From CAZWCX01 sp964632945 (GTDB lineage Bacteria > Planctomycetota > MHYJ01 > WSZJ01 > CAZWCX01), in contig CAZWCX010000040.1 in NCBI GenBank assembly GCA_964632945.1, positions 1-52,948 on the forward strand: a stretch of DNA of 52,948 nucleotides, given 5' to 3'. The number at the start of each line of letters is the position of its first letter. Position 1 is the first letter of the stretch. Positions 37,576-46,668 of the stretch are shown here, piece after piece. Made by a program: the position numbers and the translations under genes. The notes beneath the pieces were generated by a model that saw only the letters and a program-made list of their open reading frames with translations, did no database searches and was not told where the DNA came from.

Positions 37576-38106
37576 CTACTGAAACACGGTGCCGACGATT
37601 TTCCAGGCGCTGCCTTCGCGCTGCAGCATGACCCGGATTGGGTACTTCTTCTTTTTTTCCCGGTACTTGTTGGTGGCCATGAGGGCGACGGCGGCCGAGT
37701 CCCCCTCGATTTTCACGTCCTTGATCTCCACCTCGTCGATGAGCCAGCTCTCCGGGTCCCCGACGCAGCGGCTCTCGAATTCGGAAAACGGCATCTGCTT
37801 CTGCAGCCGCGGCGAATAGTACCCGTAGGCCCGGCCGTAGTCGTTCTGGCCGATGGCGAGCAGGTGGGCGGACGCAATGCTCGCGATTACGGGGGCATGG
37901 CTGCGGCTCGGACCCAGGAGCACGATGCCGGCAAGGACGACGATGCCGAAGATGCCTGCCGGGACGAGGACCTTCAGGCTCTTGGACTCCGGTGCGGCGA
38001 TCGGGGGCATGGGAGCGGGCGCGCCGGCCGCGTCGGGGCCGGAGGGGGGCGGGGCCTGCGCCTGCTTGAAGAGGTCGTCCAGATTTTCGTCGGGTTGCTG
38101 GGACAT
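37576..38106 (-). CDS. Membrane-anchored NTF2-like/DUF4878-type protein
   Basis: A 176-residue protein of unknown function. I start at ATG 38104-38106, with GGGAGAG about seven bases upstream. A Pro/Ala-rich N-terminus (1-45) is followed by one membrane helix (about 47-68, LKVLVPAGIFGIVVLAGIVLL). A compact C-terminal domain (75-176) follows. Its pattern (NDYGRAYGYYSPRLQKQMP, then alternating strands ending AWKIVGTVF) resembles NTF2-like periplasmic domains of the DUF4864/DUF4878 kind. It could be a sensor or substrate partner of the kinase encoded 18 bp downstream; this is inferred from gene order only. Confidence 0.75.
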   Translation of the reverse strand: MSQQPDENLDDLFKQAQAPPPSGPDAAGAPAPMPPIAAPESKSLKVLVPAGIFGIVVLAGIVLLGPSRSHAPVIASIASAHLLAIGQNDYGRAYGYYSPRLQKQMPFSEFESRCVGDPESWLIDEVEIKDVKIEGDSAAVALMATNKYREKKKKYPIRVMLQREGSAWKIVGTVFQ

Positions 38107-38120
38107 GATCGGACTCTCCC

Positions 38121-38903
38121 TCACGCGTGGGGCCGGGCGGCCTGCGGCTTGGGGGCCGGCAGGGGGCCCATGGCATCGACCTCGTAGATCAGGTCACCCA
38201 CGAATTCGTAGAAACTGAGGTAGATGCGCTTGAGGGCGTCGACGTCGACACGCACCCCCAGGCGCCGCAATTCGGCGACTTCCTGCACCGGAGTGACCGC
38301 CAGCTTCAGCCGGCGGCCCAGCGCCAGGATGGTGTCCTGGCGGCTCCGTGGAATCGGCGCTTCGAGCATGAACAGCAGCGCGCGGAAGACCGCCAGGTAG
38401 CCGGTCAGGCTCATCCGCAGCAACTCGCGGAGCTCGGTCGGGTCGCCTCCCACCCGCACGTACATCTGCTGCAGGTGGAGGTAGAGTCGTCGCAGCTGCT
38501 GCTCGCAGTGGAGCCGGAGGTGGTCGCGGTCGATCTCGAGGCGGCCGAGGAAGTCCTCGCCGAACAGGGTGCGATGGTTGAGTTGGAGATCGAACAATTC
38601 GATCGGGGTCGCGTCCAGGGCGCCGCGCAGATATTCGGGGGTGAGTACGAGGGGCGGCGCGATGCGCTTGGGGCGAAACCGCCAGGAGAGCCGGAAAAGT
38701 CCGTCGAGGAAATCGTGGTCGGGGCGTTCGCGGTAGAGGAGGACGTTGACGTCCGACTTGCCGGGCAGGTAGTCGGGGGTGAGGGCGCTGCCGAAGAGCG
38801 TGACCGCGTTCGGCGTGGCGCCCGGGAGGGAGGAGAGTCCCTCCAGAAAGGGCCGCAGCCGATCGGCGACGTCCGGATTCAACCCGGCCAGCTTGAAGCG
38901 CAT
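38121..38903 (-). CDS. Nucleotidyltransferase-fold protein
   Basis: A 260-residue protein whose N-terminal third carries a minimal nucleotidyltransferase-type motif: TLFGSALTPDYLPGKSDVN (about 32-50), with the Gly-Ser then Asp-x-Asp/Asn spacing of that superfamily. The second metal position reads DVN rather than DxD, so activity is uncertain. The rest is helical. The start is chosen at ATG 38901-38903, because GGGGG lies six bases upstream; ATGs at 38907 and 38925 are alternatives. It begins 97 bp after the aminotransferase gene and ends 14 bp before the small membrane protein gene, so it likely belongs to the same operon. The substrate is unknown. Confidence 0.7.
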   Translation of the reverse strand: MRFKLAGLNPDVADRLRPFLEGLSSLPGATPNAVTLFGSALTPDYLPGKSDVNVLLYRERPDHDFLDGLFRLSWRFRPKRIAPPLVLTPEYLRGALDATPIELFDLQLNHRTLFGEDFLGRLEIDRDHLRLHCEQQLRRLYLHLQQMYVRVGGDPTELRELLRMSLTGYLAVFRALLFMLEAPIPRSRQDTILALGRRLKLAVTPVQEVAELRRLGVRVDVDALKRIYLSFYEFVGDLIYEVDAMGPLPAPKPQAARPHA

Positions 38904-39000
38904 ACGCATCCCCCGTGAGAACCGCATGGTAGCAGACGCCGGAGGGCCGAGGGAACCAAAAGTGGCGGGGACCGCAGGAGGCGGGGTGCGCCGGTGCGGG

Positions 39001-40113
39001 TCAACCCCGGAGGGCGGTCCGGAGCGCATCCGCGACGGTCTCGACCTCGCTGCGCGTCAGGCGCGAGTGGAAGGGAAGGGCCAGCGTCCGCCGGCAGACG
39101 CGTTCGGTCTCCGGGAAGGCGCCGGGGCGGAATCCGAACTCGCGGCGAAACGCAGGCTGCAGGTGGATGGGGGGGAAGTAGCGCGCGCTGCCGATGCCCT
39201 TTCGCGCGAGCGCGCGCTGGATGGACCCCCGGGCGCGTCCGTCCGGCAGCAGGACGACGTATACGAACCAGGACCGCGCCGCGCCCTCCGGTTCGGTCAG
39301 GCGGCGCAGGCCGGGCAGGTCGGAGAGCGCGGCGTGGTACCAGTCGGCGACGCGGCGTCGCCGTCGGAGGATCTCGTCCAGGCGGGCCAATTGCGCGAGT
39401 CCGAGCGCGGCGGACATCTCGTCCAGGCGGTAGTTCCAGCCCAGACGCGCGTGTTCCAGCCATCCGCTCCGGTCGCGGCCCTGATTGCGCATGCTTCTCG
39501 CCAACCGGGCGATTTGCGCGCTGCCGGTCACCAGCATGCCGCCCTCGCCGGTGGTGATCTGCTTGTTCGGGTAGAAGCCGAAGGCGGCGACATCGCCGAG
39601 CGTCCCGGCGGGGCGATCCCGCCAGGTCGCGCCCAGGGCCTCGCAGGCATCCTCGATGACGGGCACCCCGCACCGCCGGGCGAGCCGGCCGATCGCGTCG
39701 GCGTCATAGGGGAGGCCGAACACGTCGACGGGCAGGAACGCCCGGGTGCGCCGGGTCACGGCCGCGGCCATCGCGGCGGGATCGATGTTGAGCGTGTCCG
39801 GATCGATGTCGGCGAAGACGGGGACCGCGCCCTCGTACAGGATGCAGTTGGCGCTGGCGACGAACGAGAAGGGGGTGGTCACGACCTCGTCCCCGCGGCC
39901 GATGCCGAGGGCGCGTACGGCTACGTGCAGGGCCGCCGTCCCGCTCGACAGGGCGACCGCATGCCGCGTGCCGAGCCGGGCTGCGAAGGCGGTCTCGAAC
40001 TCCGGGACGCGCGGTCCGAGGCTCAGGAAGGGGGTCCGCAGCACGGCCGCCACCGCCGCGCGCTCGCGCGGGCCGATGTCGGGCCGGGCCAGGGGAATGG
40101 CGGCGGGCTTCAT
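39001..40113 (-). CDS. DegT/DnrJ/EryC1-family sugar-nucleotide aminotransferase (PseC-like)
   Basis: A 370-residue PLP enzyme that would transfer an amino group, usually from glutamate, to a keto-sugar nucleotide. Family motifs are all present: SSGTAALHVAV (PLP phosphate site), IEDACEALGA, and the Schiff-base lysine Lys184 in FYPNKQITTGEGG. The length fits PseC (about 370-385). Just upstream, 31 bp away, is a 4,6-dehydratase of the PseB type, which would supply its 4-keto substrate. Together they could make a 4-amino-4,6-dideoxy sugar for a surface glycan, but no other pathway genes (PseH, PseI, PseF) are in the window, so the final sugar is unknown. Confidence 0.9.
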   Translation of the reverse strand: MKPAAIPLARPDIGPRERAAVAAVLRTPFLSLGPRVPEFETAFAARLGTRHAVALSSGTAALHVAVRALGIGRGDEVVTTPFSFVASANCILYEGAVPVFADIDPDTLNIDPAAMAAAVTRRTRAFLPVDVFGLPYDADAIGRLARRCGVPVIEDACEALGATWRDRPAGTLGDVAAFGFYPNKQITTGEGGMLVTGSAQIARLARSMRNQGRDRSGWLEHARLGWNYRLDEMSAALGLAQLARLDEILRRRRRVADWYHAALSDLPGLRRLTEPEGAARSWFVYVVLLPDGRARGSIQRALARKGIGSARYFPPIHLQPAFRREFGFRPGAFPETERVCRRTLALPFHSRLTRSEVETVADALRTALRG

Positions 40114-40144
40114 GCGCAGGGCTCCCGGCTCGTCATGCGTTGCC

Positions 40145-41200
40145 CTATCCTCCGGCGGCCGACGTCGGTTCGAGGACCCCGCTTCGCCGCAGCAGGTCCA
40201 CGACTTCCCCGCGCGACATCGGCGCCGCCCGCGAGGAGCGATACACGGACGCGGGCGGAGGGCGAAGCCGGTCGGCCACTCCGGCCAGCCGGAACGGCGG
40301 GTGCACCACGAGGTACTTCCCCAGGTCCTCCGTCCGCTCGCACTCCTCTTCGGAGAGCAGCCATTCCTCCAGGCGCTCGCCCGGTCGCGCCCCGATACGC
40401 CGGATCCCGACGGTCGGGGGTTTCCGTCCGACCCGGGGGGCGTACTCGTCGATGGTGGCTCGCACGAGGTCGGCGACGCGCAGCGCCGGCATCTTGAGGA
40501 TGAAGACCTCTCCGCCGGAGAAGGGACGGCTGGCCGCTTCGAGAACCAGGTGTACGGCCTCCTGGACGGTCATCGTGAACCGCGTCATGCGCGGGTCCGT
40601 GAGCGTCACCGGCCCGCCGCGTTCCACCTGGCGCATGACCGTGGGCACGACCGAGCCGCGGGACCCCAGCACGTTGCCGAAGCGCACGCAGGCCGCCGAC
40701 AGTCCGGTCAGCCAGGAGGAGGCGGCGGCCACCAGCTTTTCCGCCAGCAGCTTGGTCGCGGCCATGACGTGCCGCGGGTCCGCCGCCTTGTCGGTGCTGA
40801 TCATCACCAGCTTGCGCACGCCCGCGTCGAGCGCCGCATCGAGCACGTTCTGCGTGCCGATCACGTTGGTCTGCACGGCCTCGAACGGGTTGTATTCGCA
40901 CAGCGGCACATGCTTGAGCGCCGCGGCGTGGAAGACGGTATCGATGCCCTTCATGGCGCGGGCCAGACGCGAGCGGTCGCGCACGTCGCCGACCAGGAAG
41001 CGCACGGGTCCGGCCCCGGACAGGGATTCCGACAGCCAGTAGAGCTGCGTTTCGTCCTGGCCGAACACCCGCACCACTTCGGGCCGGTCCGCCAGGAGCT
41101 GGCGGACGATTTCGCTGCCGATCGAACCGGATCCGCCCGTGACGAGGATCCGGCGGCCGCGATAGGGGCGCGTGGAGCGGGCCGGTTTTTTCGTCGGCAT
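40145..41200 (-). CDS. UDP-GlcNAc 4,6-dehydratase family protein (PseB/CapD-like)
   Basis: A 351-residue extended short-chain dehydrogenase. The NAD(P) motif is TGGSGSIGSE (21-30). Other family motifs are HAAALKHVPLCEYNP, TNVIGTQNVL and ISTDKAADPRHVMAATK. The catalytic Tyr is replaced by Met146, with Lys150 retained, which is the Ser/Thr-Met-Lys triad characteristic of PseB/FlaA1/WbpM enzymes. No membrane segments are present, so it is the soluble type. The C-terminal 40 residues (RSSRAAPMSRGEVVDLL) are an extension. It is the first gene of a likely five-gene minus-strand operon continuing to the kinase at 36307. Confidence 0.9.
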   Translation of the reverse strand: MPTKKPARSTRPYRGRRILVTGGSGSIGSEIVRQLLADRPEVVRVFGQDETQLYWLSESLSGAGPVRFLVGDVRDRSRLARAMKGIDTVFHAAALKHVPLCEYNPFEAVQTNVIGTQNVLDAALDAGVRKLVMISTDKAADPRHVMAATKLLAEKLVAAASSWLTGLSAACVRFGNVLGSRGSVVPTVMRQVERGGPVTLTDPRMTRFTMTVQEAVHLVLEAASRPFSGGEVFILKMPALRVADLVRATIDEYAPRVGRKPPTVGIRRIGARPGERLEEWLLSEEECERTEDLGKYLVVHPPFRLAGVADRLRPPPASVYRSSRAAPMSRGEVVDLLRRSGVLEPTSAAGG

Positions 41201-41388
41201 GGCGGCCTCCGGAGCGAACGCGCCGTCGTCGAGACCCGTTCCGGCAAACGCCGGCGCTGGCTTTTTCGTAGAGGGGTTGGTCTAATTCCATATCTATCGG
41301 CCATTCAGCGGAGATGGTTGAGAGGACGTTCCCGCGGGCCGGCGCGGGGCGGACGGATCCCCGCATCCCGGTCGCGAAGGACGACCTC
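41201..41388. promoter_or_regulatory. Divergent control region between dehydratase and metallopeptidase genes
   Basis: A 188-bp gap containing an AT-richer patch (41280-41300, TCTAATTCCATATCTATC) that should hold the start sites for both directions. A small hairpin CCGGC-aaac-GCCGG (41241-41254) followed by CTTTTT is also present. No -35/-10 pair is good enough to name. Confidence 0.35.
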
Positions 41389-44265
41389 ATGCCCCATGGC
41401 CCCCGTCTCCTGGCCGTTCTGATCCTGGTCGCCGCCCTGACCGTCCCTGCGTCCGCCCAGGCCCCCGCCTTCGATCTGGCCCCGGTCCAAGCACAACTGC
41501 GACGGGGGGACTACGCCGGCGCCGAGGAGGCCCTTCGCGCCCGCCTGCGGGTCGAGGAGCGGGACCTCGCGGCCCGCATCCTCCTCGGCCGGACCCTGAT
41601 CGAGGCCGGCAAGCTCAAGGAGGCGGAAGAGGAGGCTCACAAGGCTCTCGACGCGGCCGCGAATGACCCCGACGCGCGGGCGCTGATGGCCGAACTCCAC
41701 GTCCTGCGCGGCCGGTACAAGCTCGCCCTGCCGATCTGCCGCGAGGTCCTGGCGGCGACCCCGGATCATCTGGCCGCCCGCTTGACGCTCACCGAGGCCC
41801 TCCTCCAGACGGGGGAATACGGCGAGGCCGAACTCGTGCTCGGACACTTCTTCGACTTCTACAATGCGCGGGTCCAGGCGGGCACGCCGCTCTCCGCCGA
41901 CGAGCTCGTGCTCGTCGCCCAGGGGGTCTGGTGGTACGGAATCCGCAAGGGGGACAAGCAGTCCATGAAGGCCGCGGTCCCCGATCTCGTCGACCAGGCC
42001 CTGAAACTCGACCCCGGCAACGTCGACGCGCTTCTCTTCGGCGGGTCCTGCTACCTCTCCAAGCACGACCACTCCCACGCGCAGAGCGGCTGGTTCGAGC
42101 CCCTGCTCAAACAGAATCCGAACCACGCGCTCGGCATGCTCGGCATGGCCGGCTGCTTCTTCTCGGGCAACGACCGCCAGAAGGGACAGCAGGCCCTCGA
42201 TCGCGCCCTGCAGCTCAATCCCAATCTGCGCGAAGTCCAGATCGCGGCCGCCCGCGACGTCATCCGCCGCCGCGTCTACCCCGACGCCCTCAAGGTCCTG
42301 GAGCGCGCGCTCGAAATCAACCCGTACCACCCGGAAACCCTGGGTCTGGTCGCCGGCTGCCGCTATCTCACCCACGACCAGGCGGGATTCGACGAGATCG
42401 TCAAACGGGCCCATGAAAACAACCCCAAGCCGGCGCACTTCTGGTACACGCTCGGGGACATGTTCTGCGACCGCATGCTGCTCGAGGAAGGTCAGGATTG
42501 GCTGAAGAAGGCCGCCGAACTGGACCCCCATCACTGGGACGCGATCACCGCCCTCGGTCTCAATTCGCTGCGGCTCGGGTACGAAGAGGAGGCCAAATCC
42601 CGCCTCGACCTGGTCACGCTCAAGGACCCGTTCAACGTCTGGGCGATCAACACCTGGAAACTCCTCAGCGCGTACGACACCAAGTTCACCGTGAGCCGGT
42701 CGGAGAACTACATTTACCGGTTTCACAACTCCGAGGTCGCGTTCATGGAGGAGTACACCCGCGAGCTGGCCGAGGATTGCTGGGCGACGCTGACCAAGCG
42801 TTACGGATTCAAGCCTTCGCGGACGGTGCTGCTCGAGATGTTCCCGGACCACGGCGACCTGTCGGTACGCACATTCGGGCTCGGCGGGCTGGGGATCCTC
42901 GGCGCCTGCTTCGGCCACGTCATCGTGCTCGATTCGCCCAAGGCGCAGGAAGTGCACGGGCGCTTCAACTGGGGCAGCGTGCTCTGGCACGAGATGGCGC
43001 ACGTCTGGGCGCTGCAGATCAGCAAGAACCGCGTCCCGCGTTGGTTCACCGAAGGGCTTTCCACCTACGAGGAGAAGCTCGCGCGCCCCAGTTGGCAGCG
43101 CGAGATGGAGTGGCAGGTGTTCCAGGCGTACCACGCCGGCCAGCTCGCCCCGATCATGAACATGGACCAGGGCGACACCGGCCAGGGCGGGGACCTGATC
43201 AACTACTACCTGTACGGGTCGATCATCGCCGAGTACCTGCACACCCAGCACGGGTTCGACAAGATCATCCGGATCCTGGAACTCTACAAGGAGGGGAAGA
43301 CCACCCCGGAGGCGTTCCAGACCGCGTTGGGCATGGACGTGCCGAAGGTGGAGGCGAACATCCGGGCGTACCTGAAGGCGTACCTCGATCGGGTCCGGCT
43401 GCGCGAGCCGATCACGCGCGACCGGGAGCAGTCGATCGCGCAACAGTTCCAGGCGAACCCGGCAGACCCGGCGGCGCTGGCGGGCTACGCGCGGCTCATG
43501 TTGGAGAAGGACAAGCTCGCGGACGCCCAGGAACACGCCGCGGCGGCGATCGAGAAGGACCCGCAGAGCGAACTCGCCCACTGGGTGATGGGCCAGATCT
43601 GGAACCGGAAACGGCCGCCCCGGCTCAAGAAGGCGATCGAATACCTGAGCAAGGCGATCGATCTGGGGGCGAACGACTTCGGCACCCACTTCACGCTCGC
43701 GCGCGCCTACCACCAGTCGAAGGACCTCGACTCGGCGGTTGCGGAGTACCTGGCGGCGCGCCGGTGCTTCGAGCGGAACGTCGCCAAGGACAACAGCCCC
43801 TCGGCGTTCCTCCTGGAGATCTACAAGGAGCGGGAAGAAGCGGAAAAGTACGTCCGGGAACTGGAGTACATCGTTGCCATCGACCACGACGACTTCGACA
43901 AGCGCATGGAGCTGGCCACCATCTACCGCCAGGAGGGCAAGAAGGAGAAGATGATCGCGATGCTCGAGGATGCCATCTACATCGAGCCGCGCGACCTCAA
44001 GCTCCACGCCTACCTGGCGGAGGGATATCGGGAGACCGGCCAACTGGACAAGGCGGTGCGGGAGTACCGCATCCTCATCGTGCTGGCGCGGAAGGTCAAC
44101 ACCGAGGGGAAGCTCGACAAGCGTCTGGCCGACTGGTACTGCGACATGGCCGAGATCCGGCTGCAGCAGGAGAAGAAGGACGAAGCGGCGCAATTCGTGC
44201 ACGAAGCGACGAAGCTGATTCCGACGTTTCCGCGCGCGCAGGAGCTGCGCGCGAAACTCAAGTAG
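41389..44265 (+). CDS. Exported TPR protein with peptidase-MA-type metallopeptidase domain
   Basis: A 958-residue secreted or periplasmic protein. ATG 41389 follows GAAGGA; the signal peptide is MPHGPRLLAVLILVAAL to about residue 24 (PASAQAP). TPR repeats fill about 30-420. A gluzincin domain is centred on HEMAH (534-538), with the third ligand Glu555 in WFTEGLSTYEE and a following helical part. More TPRs lie at about 690-950. The zinc motif is complete, so proteolysis is plausible. Substrates are unknown. It heads a two-gene unit with the LolA-fold-like protein 62 bp downstream and is divergent from the sugar-nucleotide operon. Confidence 0.88.
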   Translation: MPHGPRLLAVLILVAALTVPASAQAPAFDLAPVQAQLRRGDYAGAEEALRARLRVEERDLAARILLGRTLIEAGKLKEAEEEAHKALDAAANDPDARALMAELHVLRGRYKLALPICREVLAATPDHLAARLTLTEALLQTGEYGEAELVLGHFFDFYNARVQAGTPLSADELVLVAQGVWWYGIRKGDKQSMKAAVPDLVDQALKLDPGNVDALLFGGSCYLSKHDHSHAQSGWFEPLLKQNPNHALGMLGMAGCFFSGNDRQKGQQALDRALQLNPNLREVQIAAARDVIRRRVYPDALKVLERALEINPYHPETLGLVAGCRYLTHDQAGFDEIVKRAHENNPKPAHFWYTLGDMFCDRMLLEEGQDWLKKAAELDPHHWDAITALGLNSLRLGYEEEAKSRLDLVTLKDPFNVWAINTWKLLSAYDTKFTVSRSENYIYRFHNSEVAFMEEYTRELAEDCWATLTKRYGFKPSRTVLLEMFPDHGDLSVRTFGLGGLGILGACFGHVIVLDSPKAQEVHGRFNWGSVLWHEMAHVWALQISKNRVPRWFTEGLSTYEEKLARPSWQREMEWQVFQAYHAGQLAPIMNMDQGDTGQGGDLINYYLYGSIIAEYLHTQHGFDKIIRILELYKEGKTTPEAFQTALGMDVPKVEANIRAYLKAYLDRVRLREPITRDREQSIAQQFQANPADPAALAGYARLMLEKDKLADAQEHAAAAIEKDPQSELAHWVMGQIWNRKRPPRLKKAIEYLSKAIDLGANDFGTHFTLARAYHQSKDLDSAVAEYLAARRCFERNVAKDNSPSAFLLEIYKEREEAEKYVRELEYIVAIDHDDFDKRMELATIYRQEGKKEKMIAMLEDAIYIEPRDLKLHAYLAEGYRETGQLDKAVREYRILIVLARKVNTEGKLDKRLADWYCDMAEIRLQQEKKDEAAQFVHEATKLIPTFPRAQELRAKLK

Positions 44266-44327
44266 GGCGGAGGCGATCCCCGTAGCGCGCCCCGCCGCAT
44301 TTCCGCCATGCATCGAGGGAGGGATTC

Positions 44328-45131
44328 ATGAAACCGGCAGTTATCGTGGTCGCGGTACTCGCCGCCGGGGCGTGCATTTCGGCCGTTGCCGACGAGGCCG
44401 ACCGCCCCAAGGAGCCGCCCAAGCTGTTGCTCCAGAAGGCGGTCAAAGCGAGCACCACCGCGGACGGCTATCACTTCCGGCTGCGATCCCAGTCCGCCAC
44501 GCCGATGGGCGGGGCCGGGGGGCAGAATGCGGGGATCGACGGCAAGGGGATCCATCGCAAGCCGGGTGTGACCCGAATCGAGGACGGCAACCTCGGCGAG
44601 ATCTGGATGCGCGGGCGCAAGATGCTGATCAAGCAGCGCAACGAGAAGGAGTTCAAGCCGCCCGAGAGCCTCGGACCGATGGGATCGATCGCCGCGCGCC
44701 TGATCCGTACCCCGAGTGACATCGCCGAGGACATGCTCCGCGTCGCGGGCGCTTCCGAGTTCGAGGGGTCCGAGGCGGTCGACGAGCTCGACTGCTGGGT
44801 GATCCGCACGGTGGGGGACAAGGACTCGGTGCGGAAGTTCATCGACCTCCAGCTCGAGCGCATGGAGGGATTCGGCAAGATGCTCGGCGCGAACCAGTTC
44901 GACGTCGAAAAGGCCGAACTGACCTACCGGGCCTGGATCGGCAAGGAAGACGGACTGATCTATCGGATCGAGAACAAGGCGCAAATCCCCACCAAGGCGA
45001 ACGCAACGCCCCTGTTCGGCGCCGCCCCGGTGAACATCGACCAGACCACCACGGCGGACTACCTGCTCTACAACCGGGACCTGGACACCCCGGTCCCCCC
45101 GGAGATCAAGCGCAAGCTGGGCATCAAGTAG
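44328..45131 (+). CDS. Exported LolA/LppX-fold-like protein of unknown function
   Basis: A 267-residue protein with a signal peptide (MKPAVIVVAVLAAGACISAVA). The mature part alternates long strands and short turns. Segments such as YHFRLRSQS, GKGIHRKPGVTRIEDG, MRGRKMLIKQRN, CWVIRTVGD and LTYRAWIGKEDGLIYRIE are typical of LolA/LppX-like half-barrels, which carry lipids or lipoproteins. Cys16 lies inside the signal and is not in a good lipobox. The ribosome site GGGAGGGA is strong. It follows the metallopeptidase gene. Its stop overlaps the pabB stop on the other strand by 8 bp. Confidence 0.7.
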   Translation: MKPAVIVVAVLAAGACISAVADEADRPKEPPKLLLQKAVKASTTADGYHFRLRSQSATPMGGAGGQNAGIDGKGIHRKPGVTRIEDGNLGEIWMRGRKMLIKQRNEKEFKPPESLGPMGSIAARLIRTPSDIAEDMLRVAGASEFEGSEAVDELDCWVIRTVGDKDSVRKFIDLQLERMEGFGKMLGANQFDVEKAELTYRAWIGKEDGLIYRIENKAQIPTKANATPLFGAAPVNIDQTTTADYLLYNRDLDTPVPPEIKRKLGIK

Positions 45132-46623
45132 CGCGGCCGGCGTCCCCGGGCGGTCGCGCGCCGACCGCCCGGGCCTGCGCCGCCGCCTTCGCCAGCGTCT
45201 CCGCGTACTCCGCCGCCGGATCCGAGTCGATCACGACCCCGCCGCCGACCGGGAAGACGATCGAATCCTTGGTCGCGAGCAGGACCCGAATGCACAGGCT
45301 CAAGTCGACCCGTCCGTCGCAGCCGATCGTTCCCAGCGCTCCGGTGTAGACCCCCCGCGCCGTGGGTTCCAGTTCGTCCAGGATCTCCATCGCGCGGATC
45401 TTCGGCGCCCCCGTGACCGACCCGCCCGGAAACGTCGCCGCCAGCACCTCGGACAGCCTCGCGCCGCGGCGCAGCTCGCCGCAAACCGTCGCCACCAGGT
45501 GGTGCACCGTCGGGTGGGACTCCAGCCGGCATGCCTCCGCCACCCGCACCGATCCGGCGCGACAGACCCTTCCCAGGTCGTTGCGCTCGAGATCGACGAT
45601 GATGGCAAGCTCCGCACGGTCCTTCGCGCTCGCCCGGAGCGCCTGCGCCAGGACGCGGTCGGTGCGCGGGTCCGTCCCCCGCGGGCGCGTGCCCTTGATC
45701 GGCTCGGTCATCGCCTGGCGGCCGTCGAGGCGCAGAAACCGCTCCGGAGAAACGCTCAGCACCACGCCCTCTCGCAGCGCGAGGAAGGCCGCGAAGGGCG
45801 CAGGGTTGAACGAACTCAGCGCGCGGAACACCTCCCCCGGCGGACGGGTCGGGGAAACGCGGAAACGCTGCGTCAGATTGGCCTGGTAGATGTCCCCGGC
45901 GCGGATGTACTCCCGCACGCGTTCCACGGTTGCCAGGTAGCGCCGGCGGGTGAAGTTGGAGCGCGCTCGCAGCCGACCCCGGACCCCGGAAGCGGAATTC
46001 TCCGCGCCGGCCGTCGGAATCGACGCGCGGTCGCGCAGGCGCCGGATCACGACCTTCCGCGGCACTCCCGGCGCGACCCAGGCCACCGCGAACACCGTCC
46101 TCCCCCCCCTCGGCCAAGTCCAGAACAGGTCCGGTACCGCCCAGTACAGGTCGGGAAACGGCGTGTCCTCCGGTCGCGTGGCGGGTACGTCTTCGAGATG
46201 GGTGCGCAACCCGTACCCCAGGAATCCGATCGCCCCTCCCGGAAACGGGAGGTCCGCGACCGGGCGGCGTCGGGGCAGGAGTGCTGCGGCTGCATCCACC
46301 AGGGCGAGAGGGTGAAGTCGCCCGGCGAGATCCGGTCGGCCCCGCCGCTCGACCCGCGCCCGGTCCCCGCGCACCCGGATTCGCACCCGGGGATCGACGC
46401 CGGTCACGATCCATGCTTCGGCGTTCCGGGGGGCGGAATACGCGTGGACCCGGAAGACTCCGCGCTCCGGAGGCAGATCGAGCAGGGCGTCGAATTCCTC
46501 CGGGCGAAACGGCGTCTCCACGATCACGGGGCGAACGTCCCATGGTCGCAAGATTCGCGCCGCATGCGCATGGTCGGCCGCCCTCGGCCCCCGGGGTCCC
46601 TCGTCCATGCGGTATTTCTTCAT
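45124..46623 (-). CDS. pabB: Aminodeoxychorismate synthase component I
   Basis: A 499-residue chorismate-binding enzyme that makes 4-amino-4-deoxychorismate for folate. The PIKGT motif, with Lys, marks the PabB type, whereas anthranilate synthase has PIAGT. Other family motifs are GDIYQANLTQRF, SVSPERFL, ERNDLGR, GGSVTGAPKIRAMEIL and the IRVLLA stretch. The N-terminal chorismate domain is Arg-rich. The start is uncertain: ATG 46621-46623 is used, with ATG 46606-46608 possible; a good ribosome site (AGGAGG, 46647-46652) is too far for either. No pabA or pabC is in the window. It is divergent from the pseudokinase. Confidence 0.9.
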   Translation of the reverse strand: MKKYRMDEGPRGPRAADHAHAARILRPWDVRPVIVETPFRPEEFDALLDLPPERGVFRVHAYSAPRNAEAWIVTGVDPRVRIRVRGDRARVERRGRPDLAGRLHPLALVDAAAALLPRRRPVADLPFPGGAIGFLGYGLRTHLEDVPATRPEDTPFPDLYWAVPDLFWTWPRGGRTVFAVAWVAPGVPRKVVIRRLRDRASIPTAGAENSASGVRGRLRARSNFTRRRYLATVERVREYIRAGDIYQANLTQRFRVSPTRPPGEVFRALSSFNPAPFAAFLALREGVVLSVSPERFLRLDGRQAMTEPIKGTRPRGTDPRTDRVLAQALRASAKDRAELAIIVDLERNDLGRVCRAGSVRVAEACRLESHPTVHHLVATVCGELRRGARLSEVLAATFPGGSVTGAPKIRAMEILDELEPTARGVYTGALGTIGCDGRVDLSLCIRVLLATKDSIVFPVGGGVVIDSDPAAEYAETLAKAAAQARAVGARPPGDAGRAT

Positions 46624-46668
46624 CGGCACAGGGGGTTCTGTCAAGCCTCCTGCGGGCGGCAAAAACGG

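Noticed and set aside
45124..46623. Anthranilate synthase (trpE)
   Set aside because: The chorismate site reads PIKGT rather than PIAGT, and no trpD/G/C genes are near.
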